A stretch of DNA of 64,000 nucleotides from Halobacillus halophilus DSM 2266 (lineage in GTDB: Bacteria; Bacillota; Bacilli; Bacillales; Halobacillaceae). Position numbers and translations under genes: made by a program. Shown piece after piece: positions 44,600-54,085 of this stretch. The first letter of the stretch is position 1; every line of letters begins with the position of its first letter. The stretch is from positions 4,030,001 to 4,094,000 of the forward strand of contig NC_017668.1 of NCBI RefSeq assembly GCF_000284515.1, written 5' to 3'. The notes below the pieces were generated by a model that had not been told where the DNA came from, ran no database searches, and saw only the letters and a program-made list of their open reading frames with translations.

Positions 44600-45565
44600 A
44601 TGAAATGGGGCATCATGAGTGCCGCGAATATTGCCAAGAAAATTGTGATTCCAGCTATTCAACGGGCAGAAAACGCGGAGATAGAAGCCATTGCCAGTTT
44701 GAGCGGAAATGCCGAGGAAACCTCAACGTCCTTCGATATCCCAAAAACGTATGATACATATGAAGAGCTGCTTGCCGATGAAGAAGTGGAAGCCGTGTAT
44801 ATTCCGCTGCCGAATCACCTTCATAAAGAGTGGACTCTTAAAGCCGCTCGTGCAGGGAAGCACGTATTGTGCGAGAAGCCTGCGGCCTTGTACCGAGCGG
44901 ACGTCGAAGAGATGATTGAGACCTGTAACGAGAATGGAGTCTATTTCCTGGAAGCGTTTATGTACCAATTCCATCCTCAACACCAGCGTGTTAAAGAGTT
45001 GATTCAAGAGGGACATATAGGAGATGTTCAGTTAATCAAGCCTTCCTTTTCGTTTAAGCTGGATCCCTCGAACTATAATATTCGCCTGGATGCTGACAAA
45101 GGTGGTGGCGCTCTCTGGGACCTGGGATGTTACGGGGTGCATTCAGCATTAAATCTTATAAGTGAACCAGTGAAAGACTGGGCCGTCTCTTCCAGCCTTC
45201 ACCCTACCAACAAAGTAGACACGACAACTTTGGCCACCCTCACCCTGGCTAATGATGTGAAAGTAGCCATTGACTGCAGCTTTGATATGGTTTTCCGGGA
45301 TGAATACCAGGTTGTCGGATCAGAAGGACTCATCCACGTCCATCATGCCTACCGTCCCGATGCCAAAGACCACGTTGGGAAGATTACCTTAACCAAAGCC
45401 AATGGAGACGTCTCCACTTATGAAGAAACAGGGGATCAATACCGTCTGCAGGTGGAAACGTTTATGAATGCTATCAGCAACCAAGAATCTTTACAGCCTT
45501 ATCATGAAGCCACTAAAACGTATCTGGATATCGTAGAGAAATTACAGGAAGACATGCGAAAATAA
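44600..45565 (+). CDS. Gfo/Idh/MocA-family oxidoreductase
   Basis: 321 residues. N-terminal Rossmann fold starts WGIMSAANIAKKIVIPAI (a variant of GxGxxA), with the family motif VLCEKPAALY (EKP, about residue 92) and the GGGALWDLGCYGVHSAL catalytic segment. NAD(P)-dependent oxidation of a sugar or polyol; exact substrate unknown. AGAGGAGGAG precedes the ATG. It is monocistronic and convergent with the ribose operon, sharing the palindromic terminator at 45593-45633. Confidence 0.9.
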   Translation: MKWGIMSAANIAKKIVIPAIQRAENAEIEAIASLSGNAEETSTSFDIPKTYDTYEELLADEEVEAVYIPLPNHLHKEWTLKAARAGKHVLCEKPAALYRADVEEMIETCNENGVYFLEAFMYQFHPQHQRVKELIQEGHIGDVQLIKPSFSFKLDPSNYNIRLDADKGGGALWDLGCYGVHSALNLISEPVKDWAVSSSLHPTNKVDTTTLATLTLANDVKVAIDCSFDMVFRDEYQVVGSEGLIHVHHAYRPDAKDHVGKITLTKANGDVSTYEETGDQYRLQVETFMNAISNQESLQPYHEATKTYLDIVEKLQEDMRK

Positions 45566-45592
45566 GCAAATTAAATTAGTAATCCATTTAAA

Positions 45593-45633
45593 ACCACTTC
45601 AGGTCATCCATAATATGGATGACCTGAAGTGGT
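45593..45633. terminator. Perfect palindrome with AGGTCATCCA core, bidirectional terminator
   Basis: Two exact 20-base arms around a single central A, beginning ACCACTTCAGGTCATCCATA. T-runs lie outside on both sides. It ends both rbsB (leftward) and the Gfo/Idh/MocA gene (rightward). The core is shared with the larger palindrome at 51551-51613. Confidence 0.8.
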
Positions 45634-45654
45634 AGTTTTTACCTTATTCTATTT

Positions 45655-46605
45655 TTATTCGGTTACGAGTTGCAGTTCGACTGGGATGAATTCTTCTACT
45701 TGTTCATCTTTCGCGACTTTGCCTGCTGCGTCGATCGCTTTCTGGCCAATGAGCTCTGGCTGCTGGGCGACGGTTGCGTCCATTCTTCCTTCTGAAACAG
45801 CGGCGCGGGCGTCATCGGTAGCGTCAAAGCCTACCACGGTGACATCTTCCAGCATGTTATTAGATTCAAGGGCCTGAACCGCTCCGAGTGCCATTTCGTC
45901 ATTGTGAGCGAAAACGGCATCAAGACTCTCTGTGCTTTGCAGAATGTTTTCCATAACCGTTAGTCCTTCTGAACGGTCAAAGTTGGCGGATTGGTTAGCT
46001 ACAATTTCAATGCCATCCATGGAATCTACCACGTTGTGGAAGCCTTCTCCTCTTTCACGTGTAGCGGAAGCGCCTGGAATTCCTTCCAGCTCTACAACCT
46101 GTCCTTCTTCATTAAGCTGTTCGGCAATGAAATTACCTGCCATTTCTCCACCTGCGACGTTATCAGAAGCGATGTGGGTGACGACATCTCCACCGTCGGC
46201 TGTACGGTCTACGGTAATTACGGGAACGCCTGAATCATTCGCCGATTCGATCGCAGAAACGACGGCTGCTGAATCCGTAGGGTTCACGAGTAGTACGTCG
46301 ATCTCCTGCTGTAACAGGTCTTCAATATCACTGACTTGAGTAGCAGCGTCGTTTTGAGCGTCCGCCGTTGTAATTTCAAAACCGGCTTCTTCTGCTGCCG
46401 CTTCAGCTCCGTCACGCAAAGAAACAAAGAACGGGTTATTCAGCGTGGAAATGGATAAGCCGACTTTCGTGGTATCCTCTCCATTACCGGAATCTCCGCT
46501 GTCTCCTTCTGAATCATCGGAAGAGCTTCCCGGCTGTTCCGTGGAACAAGCCACAACCAATAACAATAAAGCAAAAAGGCCAAATAATTTCATCCAGTTT
46601 TTCAT
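45655..46605 (-). CDS. rbsB: Ribose ABC transporter substrate-binding lipoprotein
   Basis: 316 residues. Lipoprotein signal peptide with lipobox LVVACS (cleavage before Cys about residue 20), then an acidic Ser/Gly linker. The periplasmic-binding fold follows (VGLSISTLNNPFFVSLRDGA, VDVLLVNPTDSAAV, TVDRTADGGDVVTHIASDN, AVFAHNDEMALGAVQAL). It binds ribose outside the membrane for RbsAC. Last gene of rbsRKDACB, 58 bases after rbsC, and followed by the palindromic terminator. Confidence 0.95.
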   Translation of the reverse strand: MKNWMKLFGLFALLLLVVACSTEQPGSSSDDSEGDSGDSGNGEDTTKVGLSISTLNNPFFVSLRDGAEAAAEEAGFEITTADAQNDAATQVSDIEDLLQQEIDVLLVNPTDSAAVVSAIESANDSGVPVITVDRTADGGDVVTHIASDNVAGGEMAGNFIAEQLNEEGQVVELEGIPGASATRERGEGFHNVVDSMDGIEIVANQSANFDRSEGLTVMENILQSTESLDAVFAHNDEMALGAVQALESNNMLEDVTVVGFDATDDARAAVSEGRMDATVAQQPELIGQKAIDAAGKVAKDEQVEEFIPVELQLVTE

Positions 46606-46663
46606 CTTTTACTTCCTCCCTGTTTTTTATTTCATCATGCTTTAAGCAAAACCTCATGTCCCT

Positions 46664-47599
46664 TTATTTAGACCTTCGATCAAGCAGCACAGCGAGCAAT
46701 ATGACGCCGCCTTTCACAATCTGCTGATAGAAGGATGACACGTTCATTAAGTTCAAGCCGTTGTCCAGAACGCCGATAATCAAAGCACCGATCAAGGTTC
46801 CGCTGATCAGGCCTCGCCCGCCGGCAAGACTGGTTCCTCCGAGTACAACCGCCGCAATGGCGTCCAGTTCATACATGGTCCCGGCTGTAGGCTGGGCTGA
46901 GTTTAAGCGACTGGTCAAAATGATTCCGGCAAGGACTGAAAGCATTCCTGTCAGGGAATACACCCAGATTTTTACGCGATCGGCTTTAATACCAGATAAA
47001 ACCGATGCTTCTTCATTACCGCCTACCGAATAGACTTGTCTTCCAAACACCGTTTTGTGCAGGATTAGAAATAGAACGAAGAAAATGAGAATCATTAGTA
47101 CACCTGGGAAAGGGATTCCGAACACGTACCCTCTTCCAATCATTTCAAAGGTGAAGCTATCAGAAAGTCCTGTAATCGGACGTCCATCGGTATAAACCAA
47201 TGTTGCCCCGCGGAAAATCGTCATCGTAGCCAGTGTGGCAATAAAGGGAGCTACTTTCCCTTTTGTAATGACAAGACCGTTGAAGGCTCCCATCGCAAAT
47301 CCTGCGAGCAAACCAATAAATACGGCTAACAGTGGATCCATGCCGCTTGAAAGCATTCCGGCCGTAAGGGCGCTCCCGAATGCCAGAATGGAACCAACGG
47401 ATAAGTCAATACCTCCTGTCAGGATGACAAAGGTCATTCCAAACGCGATCAGGGCGTTAATGGATATTTGCCTGAGTAAATTCAATAAGTTGTCCAGCGT
47501 GAAAAAGTTATCACTTACAAAACCAAGAATGATCATAATGAGCAGTAGTCCGATTAACGGACCTAATTTAGCAAAGTTGTTGACCACCATGTTCTTCAT
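46664..47599 (-). CDS. rbsC: Ribose ABC transporter permease
   Basis: 311 residues with eight or more hydrophobic segments; the RbsC/AraH signature is clear ([20 protein letters not shown], then [19 protein letters not shown]). It overlaps the rbsA stop by ATGA, with GGGGGAGAG upstream, so translation is coupled to the ATPase. Forms the membrane channel of the ribose importer. Confidence 0.95.
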   Translation of the reverse strand: MKNMVVNNFAKLGPLIGLLLIMIILGFVSDNFFTLDNLLNLLRQISINALIAFGMTFVILTGGIDLSVGSILAFGSALTAGMLSSGMDPLLAVFIGLLAGFAMGAFNGLVITKGKVAPFIATLATMTIFRGATLVYTDGRPITGLSDSFTFEMIGRGYVFGIPFPGVLMILIFFVLFLILHKTVFGRQVYSVGGNEEASVLSGIKADRVKIWVYSLTGMLSVLAGIILTSRLNSAQPTAGTMYELDAIAAVVLGGTSLAGGRGLISGTLIGALIIGVLDNGLNLMNVSSFYQQIVKGGVILLAVLLDRRSK

Positions 47600-49101
47600 C
47601 CTGTCTCTCCCCCCGTCGCCGCTTGCATAATTTTTTCTTGAGTGGCTTCTCCACGATTAAATATTTTGGATACGTTTCCTTCGTGGATGACCATAATCCG
47701 ATCACTAATGCCGAGAACCTCTGGTAATTCGGAGGACACCATGATGATGGCGACACCTTGCTCCGTCAGTTCATTCATAATGTGATAGATTTCCTTTTTC
47801 GCTCCGACATCCACGCCGCGGGTAGGCTCGTCCAGGATGAGCACCTTGGGCTGGATACCCAGCCATTTCGCGATCACCACTTTTTGCTGGTTGCCTCCGC
47901 TTAACGATTTCACTTCCTGTTCCCGGCCAGTGGTCCGGACATGGAGCCGCTTCATTAAATCATCAATCAGTTCGTTTTCCCTGTTGGAATTGATCCACCC
48001 TTTATTAGAAATCGCTTTCATATTTGACAACGCGATATTTTCACGAATGGACAAATTCAGTACGAGTCCCTCGTCTTTACGGTCTTCGGTAATAAATCCG
48101 ATGCCTGCCTTAATGGCATCACTCGGATGTTTCACGGTCAGCGGCTCTCCGTTCAAGTAGATGCTGCCTTTGTTTTTCTTCACGGCACCGAAAATCGTTT
48201 CCATAATTTCGGTCCGTCCGGCTCCCATCAGACCGGCCACTCCAAGAATTTCTCCGGCGCGTACGTCAAAGCTGACATCCTCAAACCATTTACTCCTCGC
48301 TAGATGTTCTACCTGGAAAATAACTTCGCCGTTCACTTCATCTCTGGATGGAAACCGCTCCCCCAGTTCCCGTCCGACCATCATTTTGACAATCGCTTCA
48401 AACGAGGTATTCGATGCCTCTTCCGTTCCGATGTACTCACCATCCCGTAAGACGGTGATCCGGTCGCAAATCCTAAAGATTTCTTCCATTCGGTGAGAAA
48501 TATAAACGATGCTGACCCCTTGTTTTCTAAGAGAATCAATCACTTCAAACAGGCTTTCGATCTCCCGGTCCGTTAAGGCCGCCGTAGGTTCATCCATAAT
48601 AATCATCTTGGCATTCGTCGATATCGCCCGGGCTATTTCGATCATCTGCTGTTTACCCACCGATAAATCGCCGGCATTTTCATTCGGGTCGATCGAGGTA
48701 ACGCCCAGTCTTTTCAAATTCTCGAGCGTCTGTTGGTGCATTTGTTTTTTCTGAAGAATCCCGGTTTTGCGCCAGGTGATTTCTTTCCCTAAAAACATAT
48801 TTTGAGCGACGGTTAAGTGAGGAATGATGTTCAACTCCTGATGAATGACCACGATTCCCTGTTTTTCCGCTTCCTTAGGATTGGAAAAAGAGATATCTTC
48901 ACCGTTCACCTGAATGGAACCTCCGTCTCTTGCGTGTATGCCCGTCAGTATTTTAACAAGTGTGGATTTCCCGGCCCCGTTCTCACCCATGAGCGCGTGG
49001 ACTTCACCTGGGTTCACGGAGAAATTCACTTTTTTAAGAACCTGGTTGCTGGAAAAGGATTTATCGATATCGTTCATGACGACAAAAGGCTGCTTAGACA
49101 T
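47596..49101 (-). CDS. rbsA: Ribose ABC transporter ATP-binding protein
   Basis: 501 residues from the ATG at 49101 (GCGAGGTGAATAAC upstream); the GTG nine bases earlier is part of that site. Two tandem ABC domains: the first with Walker [15 protein letters not shown] and signature [14 protein letters not shown]. The second has a degenerate Walker A ([14 protein letters not shown]) and signature [15 protein letters not shown]. This is normal for RbsA, where only one site is canonical. It powers ribose uptake. Confidence 0.96.
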   Translation of the reverse strand: MSKQPFVVMNDIDKSFSSNQVLKKVNFSVNPGEVHALMGENGAGKSTLVKILTGIHARDGGSIQVNGEDISFSNPKEAEKQGIVVIHQELNIIPHLTVAQNMFLGKEITWRKTGILQKKQMHQQTLENLKRLGVTSIDPNENAGDLSVGKQQMIEIARAISTNAKMIIMDEPTAALTDREIESLFEVIDSLRKQGVSIVYISHRMEEIFRICDRITVLRDGEYIGTEEASNTSFEAIVKMMVGRELGERFPSRDEVNGEVIFQVEHLARSKWFEDVSFDVRAGEILGVAGLMGAGRTEIMETIFGAVKKNKGSIYLNGEPLTVKHPSDAIKAGIGFITEDRKDEGLVLNLSIRENIALSNMKAISNKGWINSNRENELIDDLMKRLHVRTTGREQEVKSLSGGNQQKVVIAKWLGIQPKVLILDEPTRGVDVGAKKEIYHIMNELTEQGVAIIMVSSELPEVLGISDRIMVIHEGNVSKIFNRGEATQEKIMQAATGGETG

Positions 49102-49116
49102 GTTATTCACCTCGCT

Positions 49117-49515
49117 TTATGAAAAAATGACTCCGGATTGTAATAGGACATTGGAAAAAGGGGTAGCCTCTCCCGTACGAATAATTACTTTTGAATCTTT
49201 GGAGTGCTTTTTCAGATTTTCATGGGTCGTGTAATGCTTTGGAATGTCGGCTAAACAATCGGATACCTGCTGATGCACCGTTGGATTGTTGGTTTGAATT
49301 TCTTCCGCCAGCGTAGCCCTTTCGATTTTCATATCGCCTGTAACGGCACGCAATACGGTTAATAGATCAGGGGTTCCAAGATTCAGAGAAACATCGATAC
49401 AGCGGGTTTCTTCAGGAATCGGCAGCCCGCAGTCGGCTATTATAATCGTATCGGTGTGACCAAGTCTCGCTAGAATCGAAGCGATTTCCCGGTTTAAGAT
49501 GCCGTGCTTTTTCAT
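49117..49515 (-). CDS. rbsD: D-ribose pyranase
   Basis: 132 residues, MKKHGILNREIASILARLGHTD with the His of the RbsD active site (GHTD) and the C-terminal IIRTGEATPFSNVLLQSGV. Interconverts beta-pyranose and furanose ribose so ribokinase can use it. Overlaps rbsK by four bases and precedes rbsA by 15. Confidence 0.96.
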   Translation of the reverse strand: MKKHGILNREIASILARLGHTDTIIIADCGLPIPEETRCIDVSLNLGTPDLLTVLRAVTGDMKIERATLAEEIQTNNPTVHQQVSDCLADIPKHYTTHENLKKHSKDSKVIIRTGEATPFSNVLLQSGVIFS

Positions 49516-50411
49516 GTTGATGAACCCCCCTGCTCTCTTAAAAACTGCTCGACACTCGCTTGATCAGGCATGCCGCTCTGTGCCCCTTTTTTCATAATCG
49601 AAAGGGCGGCTGCGGCGTTGGCGGTTTGAACGGCTTGCTCTATGGAGTAACCTTCCGCCAGTTTCGTAGCGAGGGCACCACTGAAGGTATCGCCTGCCCC
49701 TGTCGTGTCTTCCACGGTCACATCATAGCTTGGAACCGTGACGAGCTCTCCATCTTTATAAATGGTGACGCCTTCTGATCCTCTTGTGGTGATCCACTTA
49801 TCTTCCGACCGGTCTTCCTGTAATTCTTTTTTGAACAGCTCGGCTTCTGTTTCATTCGGCGTAAGATAATCAAAGGCATCGATGACAGATGCAGGCAGCG
49901 GCTGATAAGGGGCCGGATTCAGGATCATAGGAACGTCTAGATCCTTCTTTAGTTCGGAGAGATAGGTGATCGTTTCGAGCGGAATTTCCAGCTGGGTAAG
50001 GATTATATCACTCTCTTGGATCAGATCCAGATGGTCCTGAATATAAGAAGGCGTGACTTCCTTATTTGCGCCTGCCGCTACAATGATGCGGTTGTCCTGG
50101 TTCGAGAGGATAATCGTTGCAGTCCCCGTCGCTTCCTTCTCAGACCTGGCAATCGCTGAGGTATCAATACCTTCGTTTTGGAGGTGATGAACGAGGTCTT
50201 TACCGAACACATCGTTACCGACCGCTCCAAGCATCTGTACATCAGCGCCGAGCCTGGCGGCCGCCACCGCCTGGTTCGCGCCTTTTCCGCCGGGATAGGT
50301 TGCGAAATTGTCGCCGAGGACCGTTTCTCCCTGCTTTGGCATGATCGTCGTCTGAACGGTGAGGTCCATATTAATGCTTCCGATTACCGTTACCTTAGGT
50401 TTCTTTGTCAT
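49512..50411 (-). CDS. rbsK: Ribokinase
   Basis: 299 residues of the PfkB family. N-terminal substrate motif GSINMDLTVQT and YPGGKGANQAVAAARLGADV (PfkB signature 1); C-terminal VEDTTGAGDTFSGALATKL (signature 2 with catalytic Asp and anion hole GAGD). Phosphorylates ribose to ribose-5-phosphate. Overlaps rbsR and rbsD by four bases each. Confidence 0.96.
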   Translation of the reverse strand: MTKKPKVTVIGSINMDLTVQTTIMPKQGETVLGDNFATYPGGKGANQAVAAARLGADVQMLGAVGNDVFGKDLVHHLQNEGIDTSAIARSEKEATGTATIILSNQDNRIIVAAGANKEVTPSYIQDHLDLIQESDIILTQLEIPLETITYLSELKKDLDVPMILNPAPYQPLPASVIDAFDYLTPNETEAELFKKELQEDRSEDKWITTRGSEGVTIYKDGELVTVPSYDVTVEDTTGAGDTFSGALATKLAEGYSIEQAVQTANAAAALSIMKKGAQSGMPDQASVEQFLREQGGSST

Positions 50412-51409
50412 GGATGGTCCTCCTTTCGTCTCGTCGAATCTCTTTCTACTAGTTCCACTGTGAATTCTTCTGATTGGGCTTCATGATATTGATTTTCTAT
50501 TTGCTGAATGAGTAATTCTGCTGCTCTGGCTCCTATTTTGTAAATCGGCTGAGCCATGGTCGTTAACGTCGGCGTGGTCGTTTCGCCAAGGGTAATTCCG
50601 TCAAAAGCGATCACAGAAAGCTGATCGGGGATTTTTATTCCCAGTGCCTCCGCCGCTTTGATTGCGCCCACTCCCATGAGATCATTCGCCACGAACAGGC
50701 CATCGATTTCCGGGTGTCTGGTGAGAAGTCTTTCGGTCGCCTTCTTCGCTTCTTCAAAGTGATACTCCCCCGGCTCAATATAGGACTTCTTGAACCAGCT
50801 TTCTTCTTTCACGACATCCAGGTACCCCTCGAGGCGCTGATTCGCATTGCTTGCCTGCTCCGGACCGGATATATGAGCGATTCTTTGGCATCCTAAGTCT
50901 TTTAAATATTGGACCGCCTGCCTGGAGCCTTCGCGGTTATTTACCGTAACCGATGCCATCGATCTGTGCAGGATTCGGTCAAGCGCAATGACCGGGACAT
51001 CAATATTCTGGATATACTCTTCCGTCATCGTGCTTGAAACCACAATAATTCCATCTAACGATTTCTGTTTTAACGCTTCTAAATACGTGATTTCTTTATT
51101 CAAATCATCGTCTGTGTTACATAGCACAAAGGTAAAGCCATGCTGGTTGGTCATATCTTCTACAGCGCGTGCTAATTCAGGGAAGTAAGGGTTCATAATG
51201 TCAGGCACGAATAGGGCAATCATTTTGGACCGTCCTTTAAATAAGATACGGGCCACATCATTCGGCCGGTAATTCAGTTGTTTGATGGCTTCAGCCACTC
51301 GCTCCTTCGTTTCACTGTGAACATATCCGTTCCCATTCAATACTCTGGAGACGGTAGCTGTAGACACTTCAGCCAGTCTGGCAACATCTTTAATCGTAGG
51401 CATAAACAT
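50408..51409 (-). CDS. rbsR: Ribose operon repressor, LacI family
   Basis: 333 residues. N-terminal LacI helix-turn-helix MPTIKDVARLAEVSTATVSR followed by the hinge VLNGNGYV, then a periplasmic-binding-like sensor domain (MIALFVPDIMNPYFPELARA). First gene of rbsRKDACB, so it is probably autoregulated. Two matching palindromic operators lie just upstream at 51434 and 51490. The ribosome binding site is weak (GAAAGCAG), which may keep repressor low. Confidence 0.94.
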   Translation of the reverse strand: MFMPTIKDVARLAEVSTATVSRVLNGNGYVHSETKERVAEAIKQLNYRPNDVARILFKGRSKMIALFVPDIMNPYFPELARAVEDMTNQHGFTFVLCNTDDDLNKEITYLEALKQKSLDGIIVVSSTMTEEYIQNIDVPVIALDRILHRSMASVTVNNREGSRQAVQYLKDLGCQRIAHISGPEQASNANQRLEGYLDVVKEESWFKKSYIEPGEYHFEEAKKATERLLTRHPEIDGLFVANDLMGVGAIKAAEALGIKIPDQLSVIAFDGITLGETTTPTLTTMAQPIYKIGARAAELLIQQIENQYHEAQSEEFTVELVERDSTRRKEDHP

Positions 51410-51433
51410 CGTCTGCTTTCTTTTTTAAATATG

Positions 51434-51447
51434 TGTAACCCGTTACA
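51434..51447. promoter_or_regulatory. RbsR-type operator 1
   Basis: TGTAACCCGTTACA, a 14-base palindrome with TGTAAC/GTTACA arms as expected for LacI-family repressors. It lies about 25 bases before the rbsR start. An identical copy lies 56 bases upstream. Confidence 0.7.
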
Positions 51448-51489
51448 TACTCGTGAAAAAAATAAAGCTTTTATTAAATTTCGATTACA

Positions 51490-51503
51490 TGTAACCCGTT
51501 ACA
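51490..51503. promoter_or_regulatory. RbsR-type operator 2
   Basis: Identical TGTAACCCGTTACA to operator 1. The spacing of 56 bases is a little over five helical turns, permitting looping by a tetramer or independent occupancy; it is placed at the likely promoter. Confidence 0.7.
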
Positions 51504-51510
51504 CACAATA

Positions 51511-51524
51511 TTAAAGCGCTTACA
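51511..51524 (-). promoter_or_regulatory. cre site of the ribose operon
   Basis: On the minus strand TGTAAGCGCTTTAA, one mismatch to the CcpA consensus TGWAANCGNTNWCA. It sits just upstream of operator 2, so ribose genes are probably under glucose repression too. Confidence 0.6.
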
Positions 51525-51550
51525 ATACAGTGTCAACCCGAAAGCCGTAG

Positions 51551-51613
51551 AACCAAATAAACCCACCTCAGGTCATCCAGAATCTGGATGACCTGAGGTG
51601 GGTTTATTTGGTT
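51551..51613. terminator. 63-bp near-perfect palindrome, terminator-like
   Basis: Exact 31-base arms around one central A, beginning AACCAAATAAACCCACC and sharing the AGGTCATCCA core with the 45593 palindrome. It starts eight bases beyond the M48 protease stop, so it probably ends that gene, although there is no long T-tract. Confidence 0.65.
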
Positions 51614-51620
51614 GTTCTCT

Positions 51621-52883
51621 TTATTCGATTTGCTGGTATTGTTCGAGCAGGTGAATGCGCTCCATCATCGTCGGATGACCATAACGCAGGTATTTCACTA
51701 ATGCCGGAGGATTTACTTCACTAAGTCCATTCACCGTCAGTTCCTGGAAGGCGCCGACCGCCGCTTCTGGATTTTGCGTCATTTCAATCGCATACACGTC
51801 TGCATCCATCTCGGCATTTCTCGAAATCGCAAGCTCAACAGGTGTGGCTGCAAAGCTAAGTAATGACAGAATGATGAAGAGTACAGGGAGTCCGGCTATA
51901 TCCGAAACCGATTTTATGTTTAGTTTATCCCCCCACCTACGTACTGAATATTTCATAAGATGATACGCCAGATATAGTCCAATGAATGCTGCAGCGACCG
52001 CTCCGAACAGGTTCCAATACAGGTGATGCATCACATAATGTCCAATCTCATGCGCCATAATGAACAACACTTCTTTTTCCTGCAGACGGTTAAGCGTCGT
52101 ATCCCAGAGGACAATTCTTAAATTGGAGCCAATTCCATTCACATAAGCATTCATGCTGTTCGTTTCCTCGGACATATTGACTTCATAGACCCGTTCAGCT
52201 GGCACATTCGCTTCATCAGCAAGGCTCAGAATCTTTGCTTCTAAGTTTTTATCCTTCAGATCGGAGAACTCATTGTACAGCGGGTCAATCACCACAGGCT
52301 GGAGGTACATCATGAATACTAAAAACGGCATCATTAAAATCGATGCGTACAGCCACCAGCGCTTTTCGAACTTTCTCATCAGCGTGTACAAAACCGTAAT
52401 GAGCAACGCCATAATGATATAGCCCACCCAGAAGCTGATTAACTCATCTTTCATCCAGTCGGAAAACGTCTGTGTGGATATGCCATAGCTGAGCGAAAGC
52501 CTGCGGCTGATGTAATCAACCGGAAAGGTAAGCATCCAGGTTAATGTGGAAAGAAGCAGGACATACACCGGGATATGTACGATCGAAAAACGGGACACTC
52601 GCTCGCTGGACTGTTTAAAAACCGTGGAGATTCCAAAGATCATCACACCTAAATAAATGATCCACTCGAGCGGCAGACTGACAAAGTAAAGAAAATCTTT
52701 ATAACGGGAATAGTCCTGACTCTGCGCAAGCTCTTTTGCCGTCATAAAAGTGGCCGGGTCAGCAGATGTCCCCTGATAAGCTTCGGGTACACCAAACTCG
52801 GCCCATTGAAATAAGTATAGACCTATAAGGACGCCATAAATTGCAAATAGTATGAGTGTCCAAGTGAGAAATCGTTTCTTCAC
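51621..52883 (-). CDS. M48-family membrane metalloprotease (STE24-like)
   Basis: 420 residues from a GTG with GGAGGTG upstream. Zinc motif HEIGH within MAHEIGHYVMHHLYWN (about residue 273) and a downstream Glu in SRNAEMDADVYAIEMT complete the gluzincin site. About seven hydrophobic segments surround it. Typical of the Ste24/CAAX-type protease group; in bacteria such enzymes act in membrane-protein quality control. Substrate unknown. Monocistronic, ending at the large palindrome. Confidence 0.9.
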   Translation of the reverse strand: MKKRFLTWTLILFAIYGVLIGLYLFQWAEFGVPEAYQGTSADPATFMTAKELAQSQDYSRYKDFLYFVSLPLEWIIYLGVMIFGISTVFKQSSERVSRFSIVHIPVYVLLLSTLTWMLTFPVDYISRRLSLSYGISTQTFSDWMKDELISFWVGYIIMALLITVLYTLMRKFEKRWWLYASILMMPFLVFMMYLQPVVIDPLYNEFSDLKDKNLEAKILSLADEANVPAERVYEVNMSEETNSMNAYVNGIGSNLRIVLWDTTLNRLQEKEVLFIMAHEIGHYVMHHLYWNLFGAVAAAFIGLYLAYHLMKYSVRRWGDKLNIKSVSDIAGLPVLFIILSLLSFAATPVELAISRNAEMDADVYAIEMTQNPEAAVGAFQELTVNGLSEVNPPALVKYLRYGHPTMMERIHLLEQYQQIE

Positions 52884-52964
52884 TTCGTCACCTCCGGAAG
52901 TTTTCTGCCCCTTATTGTACGAGCTTTGAAATCATTTTAGAACAAAAGGCTCCCGGTCACAAGA

Positions 52965-53450
52965 TTAGGGCAGAGGTTCAAATTGCCTGATCACCTGGAG
53001 GACTTGTTCCCTGGAAAGATCATCTTCATTGGAAAACGATACATAATTGAATCGGTAGGAGAGATTCTCATCTTTCCATAAAATAGTGTGTCCATCGTCC
53101 TCCAAAATGTATTCTCCCATCCATTCATCTGATATTTTAATCGGTTCGGATTCATAAGAAACACCCGGATTCCAGCCAACTTCACTAATCAGAAGGCTTA
53201 CTACGCTGTTGTGTTTATTTTGGAAAGAGATCGCTGTGATCTGCCCTGCAGCCATCTCATTGCTCACTTGAATGTCGGTCACTTTAAAAGGCAGCTGTTT
53301 AGGGAGTAGGGCATCTTCAGGTAACTTATCGGACTTCTCAACGACTAAACTTCGATCGTAATCATAAAGTCGCACTTCCGAGGTGCACCCCGGGAGGAGA
53401 GCCAGGATGAGCAGCACAAATAGGATGGTTTTAATTCTCAACGACAACAT
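52965..53450 (-). CDS. Predicted lipoprotein, unknown
   Basis: 161 residues. Signal peptide with lipobox ALLPGC (Cys about residue 22), then a beta-rich domain (PFKVTDIQVSNEMAAGQITA, then DDGHTILWKDENLSYRFNYV). It resembles the broad group of DUF4367-like exported domains, without certainty. Start overlaps the end of the Nudix gene by 20 bases, so the two are coupled. Confidence 0.65.
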   Translation of the reverse strand: MLSLRIKTILFVLLILALLPGCTSEVRLYDYDRSLVVEKSDKLPEDALLPKQLPFKVTDIQVSNEMAAGQITAISFQNKHNSVVSLLISEVGWNPGVSYESEPIKISDEWMGEYILEDDGHTILWKDENLSYRFNYVSFSNEDDLSREQVLQVIRQFEPLP

Positions 53451-53898
53451 GCTCCGTATGTTCTGGCAGCCTGTGCAGGCCAGCAGTCAGAAATTCAGGC
53501 TGTAAGATGATTTCGTTCAATTCCGTAACCGGAATCCATTGATAGATGAGCCGCTCCCCTTCCAGTCCGTGGAAAGGCCCTTCTTGAAAATGAGACCGAT
53601 CAGAACTTAAAACGAAGTAAAAGCCAAGCTCATGATAGTGATGTCCATCATAGTGAAAGAAATTCTCTGCGATCCACGGAGTACTGGCGACGTCCACCTC
53701 ATATCCAAGTTCTTCGTTCATTTCCCTGACGATCGTGTCTCTTGCCTGTTCACCAAGCTCGACTCTGCCCCCCGGCAGCGCCCAGTACTGGTCGCCCGCT
53801 TGCTTATGTAGTAACACATGATCCTGTTCGATCAGAATGCCCGCAGCCCGGTAATTAAACCGCTTCGAACCCGTCTGAAACTTTACATCCACACCCAT
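53431..53898 (-). CDS. Nudix hydrolase
   Basis: 155 residues from the ATG at 53898 (GGAGGAGG immediately upstream, spacing two to five bases); the longer frame lacks a site. Nudix box GGRVELGEQARDTIVREMNEELG matches GX5EX7REUXEEXGU with only conservative changes. Hydrolyses a nucleoside diphosphate-linked compound; substrate cannot be assigned. Operon with the lipoprotein gene; an Fnr/Crp-type palindrome lies 160 bases upstream. Confidence 0.9.
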   Translation of the reverse strand: MGVDVKFQTGSKRFNYRAAGILIEQDHVLLHKQAGDQYWALPGGRVELGEQARDTIVREMNEELGYEVDVASTPWIAENFFHYDGHHYHELGFYFVLSSDRSHFQEGPFHGLEGERLIYQWIPVTELNEIILQPEFLTAGLHRLPEHTEHVVVEN

Positions 53899-53945
53899 TC
53901 CTCCTCCAGATAATCGTCTACCCTCTAATGTATCACACACAGGAA

Positions 53946-53965
53946 TAATCTGGATGACCTGAGGT
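53946..53965 (+). repeat. Half copy of the AGGTCATCCA palindrome
   Basis: AATCTGGATGACCTGAGGTG is identical over 20 bases to the right arm of the palindrome at 51551-51613 (51581-51600), but the left arm is missing. A broken copy of the same repeat. Confidence 0.7.
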
Positions 53966-54054
53966 GCCAAAAAATACCAAGCACCAATTATGTGAAATAC
54001 TGAACAAAACTCTTGCTATTTATTCGTTCTGCTTATATAATAGTTTCATAGTTT

Positions 54055-54078
54055 ATAATGTGAATCATTTCACATTAT
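54055..54078. promoter_or_regulatory. Fnr/Crp-family binding palindrome
   Basis: TGTGAATCATTTCACA (54059-54074) is an exact match to the Fnr/Crp pattern TGTGA-N6-TCACA, within ten-base arms ATAATGTGAA/TTCACATTAT. For the leftward Nudix gene, a TATAAG -10 at 54032-54037 would place the box centre near -41.5, the usual activator position. For the rightward oxidoreductase remnant it could once have been its control site. Confidence 0.55.
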
Positions 54079-54085
54079 CACACAA

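Noticed and set aside
47596-49101. Degenerate second Walker A of RbsA as a defect
   Set aside because: This variation is normal for RbsA-type tandem ATPases.
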